Source of the DNA: an uncultured bacterium
GTDB lineage: Bacteria; Myxococcota_A; Polyangia; Polyangiales; Houyiibacteriaceae
Assembly (NCBI GenBank): GCA_938024995.1
Contig: CALJDU010000044.1
Location: 105,184 to 169,183 of the forward strand
DNA: 64,000 nt
Direction of reading: 5' to 3'
In this document: positions 52,456 through 61,345 of the stretch, in pieces
Position numbering within the stretch: the stretch's first letter is position 1
Layout of the letters: each line of letters begins with the position of its first letter
Notes under the pieces: model-generated
What the model saw: only the letters and a program-made list of their open reading frames with translations
Databases searched by the model: none
Told to the model about the DNA's origin: nothing
Program-made: the position numbers and the translations under genes

Positions 52456-52824
52456 TTACTTCTTCTTCGACATCGGGCCGCGGCGCGGTCCCTTACGAGT
52501 GCGTGCATTGGTGTGAGTGCGCTGCCCACGGACCGGAAGTCCGCGACGGTGCCGAAGACCTCGGTAACAACCGAGATCCATGAGCCGCTTGATGTGCAAC
52601 GTCACTTCACGGCGAAGGTCACCCTCCACCTTGAAGTTCTGGTCGATCGCCTCGCGGATGCGCCGGACCTCGACATCATCGAGCTCTTCGGCTCGCTTGT
52701 TCTCGGGGATCTTCGTCATCTTGCAGATCTGCTTCGCGTTGTGCGGGCCGATTCCGTAGATGTACGTCAACGCGATGACGGTGTGTTTGCGACCTGGAAG
52801 GTCGACGCCTGCAATACGTGCCAT
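52456..52824 (-). CDS. rpsM: Ribosomal protein uS13
   Basis: 122 residues. 'MARIAGVDLPGRKHTVIAL' and 'YIYGIG' at the start, and 'CYRGLRHRRGLPVRGQRT' near the end are diagnostic. Located in the 30S head, contacting the P-site tRNA and the 50S subunit. Confidence 0.97.
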   Translation of the reverse strand: MARIAGVDLPGRKHTVIALTYIYGIGPHNAKQICKMTKIPENKRAEELDDVEVRRIREAIDQNFKVEGDLRREVTLHIKRLMDLGCYRGLRHRRGLPVRGQRTHTNARTRKGPRRGPMSKKK

Positions 52825-52833
52825 CGAACTCTC

Positions 52834-52947
52834 CTAGCCCTGCCGCTGCTTGTGGCGGGGGTTCTCGCAAAGCACGCGGACGACGCCCTTACGGCGGACA
52901 ACCTTGCACTTATCGCAAATCTTTTTGACGCTGGGTCGAACCTTCAT
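52834..52947 (-). CDS. rpmJ: Ribosomal protein bL36
   Basis: 37 residues, MKVRPSVKKICDKCKVVRRK then a basic end. C11, C14, C27 and H32 form the zinc-binding (C+) version. It lies between infA and rpsM, as in many bacteria. Confidence 0.95.
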   Translation of the reverse strand: MKVRPSVKKICDKCKVVRRKGVVRVLCENPRHKQRQG

Positions 52948-52970
52948 CGTATTACCGTATCTATCTGTGA

Positions 52971-53186
52971 TCAGTGTCGAGCAGTGATTCGACCCCGAGT
53001 TGGGTCGAAGGGGGAAAGCTCGATTGACACCCGATCCCCGGGGGAGACCTTTACTGTGGTCTTTCTTGTGCTGGCGGAGACGTGAGCTTTAACCTCATCG
53101 CCGTCATCCAGACGAACTCTGTACAAACCTTTTGGGAGCTTCTCCTCAATCGTTCCCGATGCCGCGCGGTTTACCTCTGCGGACAT
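52971..53186 (-). CDS. infA: Translation initiation factor IF-1
   Basis: 71 residues, an OB-fold factor that binds the ribosomal A site during initiation. 'GLYRVRLDDGDEVKAHVS' and 'VSPGDRVSIELSPFDPTRGR' match IF-1 strands. The adk stop is two bases upstream; no map (methionine aminopeptidase) gene intervenes, unlike the common adk-map-infA order. Confidence 0.95.
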   Translation of the reverse strand: MSAEVNRAASGTIEEKLPKGLYRVRLDDGDEVKAHVSASTRKTTVKVSPGDRVSIELSPFDPTRGRITARH

Positions 53187-53187
53187 C

Positions 53188-53811
53188 TCAAACTCCCAGT
53201 GCGTTCTTTATCCTCTCGAAAACTTCGTCCAAGGACCCAACTCCGTCGACCCGCGCTACCAGCCCGCGGGCTTCGTAGTAGGGGAGCGCCGGCTCCGTTT
53301 TCGCCTTGTATCCCTCGTATCGTTGGTGGACGACGTCTTCGGTGTCGTCCGACCTCTGAATGACCTCCAGGCCCGAGGGCGGCGGATTATAACGGATGTG
53401 GTAGGTCTGTCCAGACGCTGGATCAACTCTGCGACCAACAACCCGTTCTACGATGTTTTTCACGGGAACTTCGAGGACGACCAGCTTGCTGATCTTCCGC
53501 CCAAGCTTCTCGAGAAGCACATCGAGCGCCTCTGCCTGATTTTGTGTCCGTGGAAAGCCGTCGAAGATCGCGCCCTTCGCGGCGTCGGGCTGCGTGAGCC
53601 GTTCTTCCATGAGCGCGATGACCATTTCGTCGGGAACGAGCTTCCCATCCGACATGTAGGAGTCGAACTTCTTGCCAAGCTCGGTGCCCGACTTTCGCGC
53701 GGCGCGCATCATGTCGCCTGTTGAGATCTGAGGGATCTCCAGGAGATCGATCAGGCGCGCGGCCTGCGTTCCCTTACCCGCCCCCGGCGGACCGAACAGA
53801 ATCAGATCCAC
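53188..53811 (-). CDS. adk: Adenylate kinase
   Basis: 207 residues, long form with a lid. Interconverts AMP, ADP and ATP. The P-loop is GPPGAGKGTQ (7-16). The lid 'GRRVDPASGQTYHIRYNPP' has no cysteines, so it is the non-zinc type. 'DGFPRTQNQAEAL' binds AMP. It begins five bases after the secY stop and is co-transcribed with it. Confidence 0.96.
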   Translation of the reverse strand: MDLILFGPPGAGKGTQAARLIDLLEIPQISTGDMMRAARKSGTELGKKFDSYMSDGKLVPDEMVIALMEERLTQPDAAKGAIFDGFPRTQNQAEALDVLLEKLGRKISKLVVLEVPVKNIVERVVGRRVDPASGQTYHIRYNPPPSGLEVIQRSDDTEDVVHQRYEGYKAKTEPALPYYEARGLVARVDGVGSLDEVFERIKNALGV

Positions 53812-53816
53812 TGCGC

Positions 53817-55139
53817 TCAGGCCTTCCGTCCACGAATGCGCGGACCCTTGGAGCCCGTGAGACCTTCGTAGTGGCGCGTGATGAGGTGAGACTCGACCTG
53901 CTGCGCAGTGTCGAGGGCGACGCCAACGACGATCATCAGCGAGGTGCCGCCGAAGTAGAACGGGACGTTCCAGGTGCTCTGCATCAGCGTCGGAACCGTG
54001 CAGACCGCAGCGACGTAGAGCGAGCCACCCACGGTGATGCGGGTGAGCACGCGGTCGATGTAGTCGGCCGTCTGCTTACCGGGGCGGATACCCGGGATAA
54101 AGGCGTTTTGCTTCTTGAGGTTCTCCGCGACCTCGACCGGCTGGAACGTGATCGCCGTGTAGAAGAAGCAGAAGAAGATGGTCATCACCGCGAAGGCGAT
54201 GAGGTAGATCCAGGCGTTCGGGCCGCTCGGCTGGAGGTGGTCGTTGATCCACGCCATCCCCGGGATCTCGAGGTTCGCCAGCGTGAGCGGGAACATCATG
54301 AGGGACGAGGTGAAGATGGGCGGAATGACGCCGGCCATGTTCACGCGGAGCGGGAGATGCGACTGCTGACCACCGAAGGTCTTCGCGCCAACCCGACGCT
54401 TCGCGTAGGTGATGGGGAGGCGACGCTGGGCGCGCTCGAAGAAGACGATGATGGCGGTAACGAGAACCGCGATCACCGCGATCATCAGAATGTCGACGGG
54501 CTGAATCTGTCCAATACGAACCTGCGAGAACGTCTGGAAAAGAGCATCCGGGAGGTTCGCGACGATACCCGCGAAGATAATGAGGGAGATGCCGTTACCG
54601 ATGCCGCGCTCGGTGATCTGCTCGCCGAGCCACATGAGGAACGAGGTTCCCGTGGTCAGCGCGAGCACCGTCATGATGCGGAAGCCCCAACCGGGGTCCG
54701 CGACGACATCACCGTAGGGCGAGCTGCCGTTGAGCGACTCGAGGTACATCGCGATGCCGAAGCCCTGCACGATGCTGAGCATCACGGTGCCGTAGCGCGT
54801 GTACTGGTTGATCTTGCGCTGACCAGCCTCGCCCTCCTTCCGGAGCTCCTCCAGGGGTTTGATGACCACGCCCATCAGCGACAAAATGATGCTCGCCGAG
54901 ACGTACGGCATGATGTTCAACGCGAAGATCGAGAGCTGCTCGAGCGCTCCTCCGCTGAAGAGATTGAACATCCCGAGGAAGGTCGCGGACTGATCCTGCA
55001 TGATCTTCCGCATGACGTTCCGGTCGACACCGGGCGACGTGACGAAGATGCCGACGCGATAGACCGCGAGCATCCCGAGCGTAAACAGGATGCGGCGGCG
55101 GAGCTCCGGGATCTTGGCAATGTTCGCGAAGACGCTCAT
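53817..55139 (-). CDS. secY: Preprotein translocase subunit SecY
   Basis: 440 residues and ten transmembrane helices. It forms the channel of the Sec translocon with SecE and SecG. Diagnostic segments are 'YVSASIILSLM' near helix 2, 'RGIGNGISLIIFAGI' in helix 4-5, 'MAGVIPPIFTSSLMMFP' and 'KQNAFIPGIRPGK'. A 128-base spacer with a hairpin separates it from rplO. Confidence 0.96.
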   Translation of the reverse strand: MSVFANIAKIPELRRRILFTLGMLAVYRVGIFVTSPGVDRNVMRKIMQDQSATFLGMFNLFSGGALEQLSIFALNIMPYVSASIILSLMGVVIKPLEELRKEGEAGQRKINQYTRYGTVMLSIVQGFGIAMYLESLNGSSPYGDVVADPGWGFRIMTVLALTTGTSFLMWLGEQITERGIGNGISLIIFAGIVANLPDALFQTFSQVRIGQIQPVDILMIAVIAVLVTAIIVFFERAQRRLPITYAKRRVGAKTFGGQQSHLPLRVNMAGVIPPIFTSSLMMFPLTLANLEIPGMAWINDHLQPSGPNAWIYLIAFAVMTIFFCFFYTAITFQPVEVAENLKKQNAFIPGIRPGKQTADYIDRVLTRITVGGSLYVAAVCTVPTLMQSTWNVPFYFGGTSLMIVVGVALDTAQQVESHLITRHYEGLTGSKGPRIRGRKA

Positions 55140-55226
55140 GAGTGACCTTCAAAGACGTAGATACGCACGGGGGAGTTTCTGAGGCATGGCAGGGCGTTCA
55201 GCAAGCCCCAAGCCGGACGGACGAAA

Positions 55227-55247
55227 AGCGAGATGAGACATCTCGCT
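55227..55247 (-). terminator. Terminator- or attenuator-like hairpin between rplO and secY
   Basis: On the - strand AGCGAGATG-TCT-CATCTCGCT forms a perfect 9-bp stem, followed by TTTCGTCC, the last stem base plus this giving four consecutive Ts. It lies 88 bases before the secY start, 20 after rplO. It could reduce readthrough into secY-adk-infA. Confidence 0.55.
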
Positions 55248-55267
55248 CTCGACCGCAATGAGAAGAA

Positions 55268-55777
55268 CTAGTTCTTCTTCTTTTTGCCTCGGGTGATGGG
55301 CGCAGGGACCGGAATCGCGACGAGCTCAGTGGAGCCGCCGGCCTTCTCGATCTTTTCCTTCGCGCTCTTGCTGAAGGCGTGAACCTTCACCGTGAGTGCG
55401 CGATCGATGTCGCCGTCGCCAAGGACCTTGATGACGTCGCATGTGCGCTTGACCAAACCAGACGCGCGGAGGGCGGCCTCGTCCACGGTGGAACCGGCGT
55501 CGAAACGAGCCAGGTCCTTCACGTTGATGGTGACGACCGTCTTGGCGAAGTGGTTGGTGAAGCCGCGCTTCGGGAGGCGCCGGTAGAGCGGCATCTGGCC
55601 ACCCTCGAAACCGAGCATGCCGAGACCACCGGGATGACGAGCCTTCTGGCCCTTCATTCCCTTACCGGACGTCTTACCCAAGCCGGAGCCTGGACCGCGT
55701 CCCTTACGTCGCTTGCCGCGAACCGCGCCCGCAGGGGGCTTGAGTCGCGAGAGAATCGGAATTTCGTTGTCAGCCAC
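55268..55777 (-). CDS. rplO: Ribosomal protein uL15
   Basis: 169 residues. 'LKPPAGAVRGKRRKGRG' and 'GKGMKGQKARHPGG' in the N-terminal half and 'FEGGQMPLYRRLPKRGF' are the uL15 signature. Binds 23S rRNA. Its start overlaps the end of rpmD by eight bases. Confidence 0.97.
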   Translation of the reverse strand: MADNEIPILSRLKPPAGAVRGKRRKGRGPGSGLGKTSGKGMKGQKARHPGGLGMLGFEGGQMPLYRRLPKRGFTNHFAKTVVTINVKDLARFDAGSTVDEAALRASGLVKRTCDVIKVLGDGDIDRALTVKVHAFSKSAKEKIEKAGGSTELVAIPVPAPITRGKKKKN

Positions 55778-55955
55778 GGGTCTCCTCCACCGACACGAGA
55801 TGAAGAACCTTCTTCACCATGCCGCGGAACGCCGGCGTGTTGTCCACGACGACCGTCTTGTTGATGCCTCGGAGACCGAGGCCCTTGAGAACACGGCGCT
55901 GCTTTTCCGGCCGGCCGATCGTGCTCTTCAGCTGCGTTACCTTGAGCTTCGTCAT
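55770..55955 (-). CDS. rpmD: Ribosomal protein uL30
   Basis: 61 residues. 'KLKVTQLKSTIGRPEKQRRV' and 'LGLRGINKTVVVDNTPAFRG' are typical. It overlaps rpsE by four bases (ATGA) and rplO by eight. Confidence 0.96.
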   Translation of the reverse strand: MTKLKVTQLKSTIGRPEKQRRVLKGLGLRGINKTVVVDNTPAFRGMVKKVLHLVSVEETRG

Positions 55956-56467
55956 TGGATCAGGACTTCCTCAGCCGTCTTGCCGCGGCGAGCCGCGACC
56001 ATCTTGGCGTCTTCGAGCTGCTTGAGCGCATCGACGGTGGCCGTGACGACGTTGTGGGGGTTAGTGGTGTTGAGGATCTTCGCGAGGACATCCTTGATGC
56101 CTGCCGCCTCGAGAACGGGGCGCATCGCGCCGCCGGCGATCACGCCCGTACCGGGGGAGGCGGGGCGAAGCACGATCTGACCCGCGCCGTGGTGACCGAG
56201 CACCTTGTGCGGGATGGTCGTACCCACGAGCGGGATGCGGAAGAGGCTCTTGCGCGCCGCTTCGTTGCCCTTGCGGATCGCGTCGGGGACCTCTTTGGCC
56301 TTGCCGAGACCGACGCCGACGTGACCGGCTTGGTCACCGACGACGACAAGCGCGCTGAAGCTGAAGCGACGTCCGCCCTTCACGACCTTCGCGACGCGGT
56401 TGATGTAGATCACGCGATCGGTGAGATCGTCGAGCGTGTTCGGATTGATGATTTCGTGCGTTGGCAT
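55952..56467 (-). CDS. rpsE: Ribosomal protein uS5
   Basis: 171 residues. The N-terminal domain has 'RVIYINRVAKVVKGGRRFSF' and 'ALVVVGDQAGHVGVGLGKA'; the second half has 'AGGAMRPVLEAAGIKDVLAK'. In the 30S body it helps mRNA entry and decoding accuracy. Confidence 0.97.
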   Translation of the reverse strand: MPTHEIINPNTLDDLTDRVIYINRVAKVVKGGRRFSFSALVVVGDQAGHVGVGLGKAKEVPDAIRKGNEAARKSLFRIPLVGTTIPHKVLGHHGAGQIVLRPASPGTGVIAGGAMRPVLEAAGIKDVLAKILNTTNPHNVVTATVDALKQLEDAKMVAARRGKTAEEVLIQ

Positions 56468-56485
56468 ATCTGTACTCGCTCAGCC

Positions 56486-56836
56486 TTAGAAGGTGAGACC
56501 CGCCTCGCGGGCCGCATCGGCGAGCGCCTTCACGCGGCCGTGGTAGATGTAACCGTTCCGGTCGAAGACGACCTTCTGGATGCCCTTGTCCGCGCACGCC
56601 TTCGCGATGGCCGTACCGACCGTCTTTGCAGCGTCGGTCTTGTTGCCATCGGACGAGAACGCCTTGGTGTTCGACGACGCGGAGACCAAGGTCTTGCCGG
56701 TGGTGTCGTCGATGACCTGTGCGTAGATGTGCTTGGAGCTTCGGAACACGCTGAAGCGCGGACGCTCCGTGGTGCCGTTGACCTTCTTGCGGATGCGAAG
56801 CTTTCGCCGCGACCGACCTGTGAGAGCCTTTTTCAT
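56486..56836 (-). CDS. rplR: Ribosomal protein uL18
   Basis: 116 residues. 'RSRRKLRIRKKVNGTTERPR' and 'VFRSSKHIYAQVIDD' match; it binds 5S rRNA. Overlaps rplF by four bases (ATGA). Confidence 0.97.
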   Translation of the reverse strand: MKKALTGRSRRKLRIRKKVNGTTERPRFSVFRSSKHIYAQVIDDTTGKTLVSASSNTKAFSSDGNKTDAAKTVGTAIAKACADKGIQKVVFDRNGYIYHGRVKALADAAREAGLTF

Positions 56837-57417
56837 GCCTTACCTGCCTTGCCGGCCTTCTCTTTGATTCGCTCGCCCGTGTAGCGAACACCTTTGCCCT
56901 TGTAGGGCTCTGGAGGACGCATGGAGCGAATGCGAGCCGCGACGCGGCCCACGGTTTCTTTGCTGACCGACTCAAGCGCGACGCGCGGGAACTTGATCCC
57001 CGCTTCATCGATCTGCGTGATCTTCACTGAGACGTTGTCGGGAATCTCGATCATCGGCGTGTGCGACAGACCCACCGTCATCTTGAGCTGCTTGCCGATC
57101 ATCTCGGCGCGGTAACCGACACCGCGGAAGTCCAAGCTGCGGGTGAAGCCCTTGCTGACGCCCTCCGCCATGCTGGCGACGAGCGCACGGGTCAAACCCT
57201 GGAACTGCGCTCCGGCTTGGCCAGCACCCTCTGCCGGGCGAACGACGACCTGGCCGTTCTCCTGCGCGAGCGTGACCTCGGGGCGCATCTCTCGGGAGAG
57301 CTCGCCCTTCGGACCTTTGACCGTGATCTTCTGACCGCTGATCGACACCGACACACCCTTTTCAAGCGCGACCGGCTTCTTGCCGTTACGGGACTGCTTT
57401 TGTGTTTGCTCGCCCAT
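56833..57417 (-). CDS. rplF: Ribosomal protein uL6
   Basis: 194 residues from ATG 57417. Two GTG codons just upstream are possible starts but lie within rpsH. It carries an N-terminal extension of about 20 residues before 'VSVSISGQKITVKGPKGEL'. 'FTRSLDFRGVGYRAEM' and 'PPEPYKGKGVRYTGERI' are diagnostic. The start overlaps the rpsH stop by one base (TGATG). Confidence 0.95.
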   Translation of the reverse strand: MGEQTQKQSRNGKKPVALEKGVSVSISGQKITVKGPKGELSREMRPEVTLAQENGQVVVRPAEGAGQAGAQFQGLTRALVASMAEGVSKGFTRSLDFRGVGYRAEMIGKQLKMTVGLSHTPMIEIPDNVSVKITQIDEAGIKFPRVALESVSKETVGRVAARIRSMRPPEPYKGKGVRYTGERIKEKAGKAGKA

Positions 57418-57800
57418 CACCACACCTCGCAGAGGACTTCGCCCCCGACCCCGAGCTCGCGTGCTTTGCCGTCCGTCATGACGCCGCTGCTCGTGCTCAA
57501 GATCGCGACGCCGAGTCCGTTGTGGACCTTCGGAATGTCACGGTTACGTACGTACCAACGACGGCCGGGACGGCTCGCTCGCTTGATGCCCACGAACGCA
57601 CACTCACGGTGGTGGTCGTACTTCATGAAAACGGTGAGGGACTTTTCGTCGACTCGGTAGTCCGAGACGTAGCCCTCATCCTTGAGAATCTTCGCGAGGC
57701 TCAGCTTGAGCTTCGAGAGCGGCATTTCCGTTCGGTCAAGCTTCGCGGTCGAAGCGTTACGAAGGCGGGTCAACATGTCCGCGATGGGATCGGTCAGCAT
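57417..57800 (-). CDS. rpsH: Ribosomal protein uS8
   Basis: 127 residues. 'DPIADMLTRLRNAS' at the N-terminus and 'ILSTSSGVMTDGKARE' near the C-terminus identify it. It starts 12 bases after rplE, where most bacteria have rpsN in between. Confidence 0.97.
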   Translation of the reverse strand: MLTDPIADMLTRLRNASTAKLDRTEMPLSKLKLSLAKILKDEGYVSDYRVDEKSLTVFMKYDHHRECAFVGIKRASRPGRRWYVRNRDIPKVHNGLGVAILSTSSGVMTDGKARELGVGGEVLCEVW

Positions 57801-57812
57801 GGGATGCTCCTA

Positions 57813-58364
57813 CTACTTCCGGAAAGGCATTCCGAACCCCTTGAGGAGCCCGCGCGCTTGTTCGTCGGTTTCCGCTGAGGTTACGAAAGTGATGTTCATG
57901 CCCTTGATGCGATCGACCTTGTCGTAATCGATCTCGGGGAAAATGATCTGCTCTTTGATGCCGAGCGTGTAGTTGCCGCGGCCGTCGAACGCCTTCGCTG
58001 AGACGCCCTTGAAGTCACGGGTACGCGGCAAGGCCAGCGTGATGAGACGGTCGAGGAAATCCCACATGCGGTCCTGTCGCAGCGTGACCTTCACACCGAT
58101 CGGCATTCCCTCACGAAGCTTGAAGCCTGCGATGGACTTTCGAGCGCGCGTGATGACCGGCTTTTGGCCCGTCAACATGCCCATCTCTTTCACCGCGGAG
58201 TCGATGATCTTGTTGTTCTGGACCGCGTCGCCGAGACCCATGTTGACCACGATCTTCTGGAGACGTGGAACCTGCATGGGGTTCGCGAGCGAAAAATCTT
58301 TGAGGAGCTGACCACGCAGCTCGTCTTGGTAGCGCTTCTTCAAGCGTGGGATGTAAGTAGCCAT
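57813..58364 (-). CDS. rplE: Ribosomal protein uL5
   Basis: 183 residues. 'NPMQVPRLQKIVVNMGLGDA' and 'ITRARKSIAGFKLREGMPIG' are the uL5 core; it binds 5S rRNA in the central protuberance. A 132-base spacer lies between it and rplX upstream. Confidence 0.97.
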   Translation of the reverse strand: MATYIPRLKKRYQDELRGQLLKDFSLANPMQVPRLQKIVVNMGLGDAVQNNKIIDSAVKEMGMLTGQKPVITRARKSIAGFKLREGMPIGVKVTLRQDRMWDFLDRLITLALPRTRDFKGVSAKAFDGRGNYTLGIKEQIIFPEIDYDKVDRIKGMNITFVTSAETDEQARGLLKGFGMPFRK

Positions 58365-58496
58365 TTTCTCTTCTCGGTGTTCATCCGCGCCCGTTCAGGT
58401 TCACTCTCGTGATCCCGGGGCATTGGGATGGGCCGTATTCTTCTGGATGCGATCTAAGGAAATCTAGGGAAGGCCTCGCGGCCATAAGGGATGGAG
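58365..58496. other. 132-bp spacer between rplX and rplE
   Basis: Too short for rpsN and without a convincing frame. It contains a small GGCC-TCGC-GGCC palindrome near 58477-58488. Promoters were looked for on the - strand and none stands out. Confidence 0.5.
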
Positions 58497-58814
58497 TCAG
58501 CCGTCGAGGACGGTGCCGCTCTTCACTGCGATGCGGACCTTCTTGCCGTCCTTGTCCTCGCCCATACGGACGCGGGTCGGCTTGTCGGTTCCGGGATCCA
58601 CGAGCATCACGTTCGACTGGTCAATGGAGGCCTCGGTCTCCTTGATGCCGGTCTCACCATGCTTGCGCATGCTGCGGTGCTTCTTGACGACGTTGACGCC
58701 CTCGATGATCACGCGCCCGAACTCGGGGATGACCTTGAGGACACGGCCTCGGACGCCTTTGTCCTTGCCAGCGATGACGACGACCATGTCGTCCCTCTTG
58801 AGACGGGTAGCCAT
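58497..58814 (-). CDS. rplX: Ribosomal protein uL24
   Basis: 105 residues. 'KRDDMVVVIAGKDKGVRGRV' is the KOW motif; 'GVNVVKKH' follows. An early assembly protein for the 50S subunit. Overlaps rplN by one base. Confidence 0.97.
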   Translation of the reverse strand: MATRLKRDDMVVVIAGKDKGVRGRVLKVIPEFGRVIIEGVNVVKKHRSMRKHGETGIKETEASIDQSNVMLVDPGTDKPTRVRMGEDKDGKKVRIAVKSGTVLDG

Positions 58815-59182
58815 CAGACGACCTCCGGAGCGAGCGAGACGATCTTCATGAACTTCTTCGCGCGCAGCTCTCGAGCGACCGGCCCGAAGATACGGGTGCC
58901 GATCGGCTCGTTGTCCTTGTTGATGAGCACGGCGCTGTTCGTGTCGAACTTGATGTAGGTGCCGTCCTTGCGGACGTACTCACGCTTCGTGCGGACGACG
59001 ACGGCGCGAGCCACCTCACCCTTCTTCACGCGAGCAGTCGGGAGCGCCTCTTTGATCGACACGACGATGACATCGCCGAGTCGAGCGTAGCGACGACGAG
59101 AGCCGCCCAGCACCTTGATGCAGGAGACACGCTTTGCGCCGCTGTTGTCAGCGACGTCGAGTACGGTTTCGGTCTGAATCAC
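58814..59182 (-). CDS. rplN: Ribosomal protein uL14
   Basis: 122 residues. 'LDVADNSGAKRVSCIKVLGG' and 'IGTRIFGPVARELRAKKFMK' are diagnostic. It lies at the 30S-50S interface. Confidence 0.97.
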   Translation of the reverse strand: MIQTETVLDVADNSGAKRVSCIKVLGGSRRRYARLGDVIVVSIKEALPTARVKKGEVARAVVVRTKREYVRKDGTYIKFDTNSAVLINKDNEPIGTRIFGPVARELRAKKFMKIVSLAPEVV

Positions 59183-59183
59183 T

Positions 59184-59480
59184 TCACACCTCCGGCGGGC
59201 GCTCGATGAGTCGAGTCACAACCCAGCGCTTGGTCTTGGACATGGGACGACACGACTTGATCTCAACCGTGTCACCAGTGCGGAACGTCTCCGCGGGATC
59301 GTGTGCGTGGTACTTCTTCTTCTGCTTGACGTACTTGCCGTAGAAGGGGTCACGGAAGCGACGCACGACCTCGACCACCACCGTCATCTTCGCGCGGTTC
59401 GGGTTCTTCGTGTCGTTCACGACGCGGCCACGAAGGTGGCGCTGCCGCCCACGGGTATCTTCGCTTGTGTTCTCAGACAT
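59184..59480 (-). CDS. rpsQ: Ribosomal protein uS17
   Basis: 98 residues. 'RGRQRHLRGRVVNDTKNPNR' and 'HAHDPAETFRTGDTVEIKSC' fit uS17. One base from rplN. Confidence 0.96.
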   Translation of the reverse strand: MSENTSEDTRGRQRHLRGRVVNDTKNPNRAKMTVVVEVVRRFRDPFYGKYVKQKKKYHAHDPAETFRTGDTVEIKSCRPMSKTKRWVVTRLIERPPEV

Positions 59481-59510
59481 TCTCTTAATCTCGTTCTCGC
59501 GAGGCCGCGA

Positions 59511-59708
59511 TTAGTTCTCGGCCTTGGCCCGCTCCGTGAGGAGCGTCTTCAGACGCGCGATGTCGCGCCGAAGCCGTGGAATCTCGCTCGTGTTATCGAG
59601 CTGGTTGGTGTGGTTGTCGAAGCGCGCGCGCCAGAGCTTCTGGCTAAGCTCCTTTTCAAGCTCGGTGAGCTCGACGGTCGTCTTCTCTCGCATATCGCTG
59701 GCGTTCAC
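59511..59708 (-). CDS. rpmC: Ribosomal protein uL29
   Basis: 65 residues, a small helical protein: 'MRE.TTVELTELEKELSQKL' and 'DNTSEIPRLRRDIARLKTL'. It overlaps rplP by four bases and sits at the peptide exit tunnel. Confidence 0.96.
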   Translation of the reverse strand: MNASDMREKTTVELTELEKELSQKLWRARFDNHTNQLDNTSEIPRLRRDIARLKTLLTERAKAEN

Positions 59709-60121
59709 AGCTGCTCACTCCGCTTCATGAAAACAGTCGTCAGCGGGAGCTTGTGGCCCGCGACGCGGAAGGCTTCCCGAGCGATCGGCTCGGGCACGCC
59801 CTCGATTTCGTAGAGGATGCGACCGGGGCGCACGACGGCGACCCACTGATCGACCGGACCCTTACCCTTACCCTGACGAGTCTCGAGAGGCTTCTTGGTG
59901 AGGGGCTTGTCGGGAAAGACGCGGATGTAGAGCTTGCCCTGACGCTTCGTCTTACGCTGAATCGTCATACGAGCGGCCTCGATCTGACGCGCCGACAACC
60001 GGCCGCACTCGGTGGCCTGAAGAGCGAAGTCGCCAAAGGAGACGTTGCTACCGCGGTACGCCTTGCCGCGCATGCGGCCCTTCTGGCGCTTCCGGAACTT
60101 GGTTCTTTTTGGTTGAAGCAT
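59705..60121 (-). CDS. rplP: Ribosomal protein uL16
   Basis: 138 residues. 'MLQPKRTKFRKRQKGRMRGK' and 'GKGPVDQWVAVVRPGRILYE' are diagnostic; it contacts the A-site tRNA. Confidence 0.97.
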   Translation of the reverse strand: MLQPKRTKFRKRQKGRMRGKAYRGSNVSFGDFALQATECGRLSARQIEAARMTIQRKTKRQGKLYIRVFPDKPLTKKPLETRQGKGKGPVDQWVAVVRPGRILYEIEGVPEPIAREAFRVAGHKLPLTTVFMKRSEQL

Positions 60122-60142
60122 GGTTCTCTTCCCTCGGGCCGC

Positions 60143-60805
<663 letters not shown>

Positions 60806-60822
60806 GTTCTAGGCTCTCTTGC

Positions 60823-61167
60823 TCAGGCTTCGTCGCTGACGACGACGGTGATGTGGCTCATGCCTTTGACGATGCGTGTCGCGCGCCCCATGGCGCGTGG
60901 ACGCCAGCGGCGCATGTGTTGGTTAGGCGCCTTGTCGGCAAAGCAGGTCTTGATGACGAGGTTGTCGAGGTTGACGTTCTCGTCCTTCTGACGCGCGTTC
61001 GCGATCGCGCTGTCGAGCAGCTTCGCGATCATGGGCGCGGCGCCCTTCTGCGTGAAGCGGAGCTCGTTGAGCGCCGACGCGACGTTCTTGCCGCGGATCA
61101 TGTTCAACACGACTCGGGCCTTACGGGGCGCGATGCGTTGAAAGCGGGCTTTAGCGATGGATTCCAT
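60823..61167 (-). CDS. rplV: Ribosomal protein uL22
   Basis: 114 residues. 'RIAPRKARVVLNMIRGKNVA' and 'RWRPRAMGRATRIVKGMSHI' match. Part of the exit tunnel. A 178-base spacer before it contains a promoter-like element. Confidence 0.97.
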   Translation of the reverse strand: MESIAKARFQRIAPRKARVVLNMIRGKNVASALNELRFTQKGAAPMIAKLLDSAIANARQKDENVNLDNLVIKTCFADKAPNQHMRRWRPRAMGRATRIVKGMSHITVVVSDEA

Positions 61168-61218
61168 GTCTCTTTACGCGATTCTGATGAAGGCTCTCGG
61201 GGGGCCGGCGGGGCGCGG

Positions 61219-61247
61219 GATCTAGCACGCGACCCGAAAGGTCTCAA
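61219..61247 (-). promoter_or_regulatory. Candidate internal promoter upstream of rplV
   Basis: Read on the - strand: TTGAGA (61247-61242), a 17-base spacer, then TAGATC (61224-61219) with an extended-minus-10 TGC just before it. Transcription would begin about 45 bases before the rplV start. Confidence 0.4.
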
Positions 61248-61257
61248 ATCCCCTGTT

Positions 61258-61288
61258 CACAAGAGCGCAACTACGTTGGGCTCTTGTG
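61258..61288. repeat. Inverted repeat in the rpsS-rplV spacer
   Basis: CACAAGAGC - 13 bases - GCTCTTGTG, nine pairs. On the + strand it is followed by CGTTTTCCC; on the - strand there is no T-run. It could be an mRNA stability element or weak terminator before the internal promoter. Confidence 0.5.
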
Positions 61289-61345
61289 CGTTTTCCCGGG
61301 AAATAGACCCCGGGGGGAGTTGAGCGGCCGATGAAAACGAACAGG

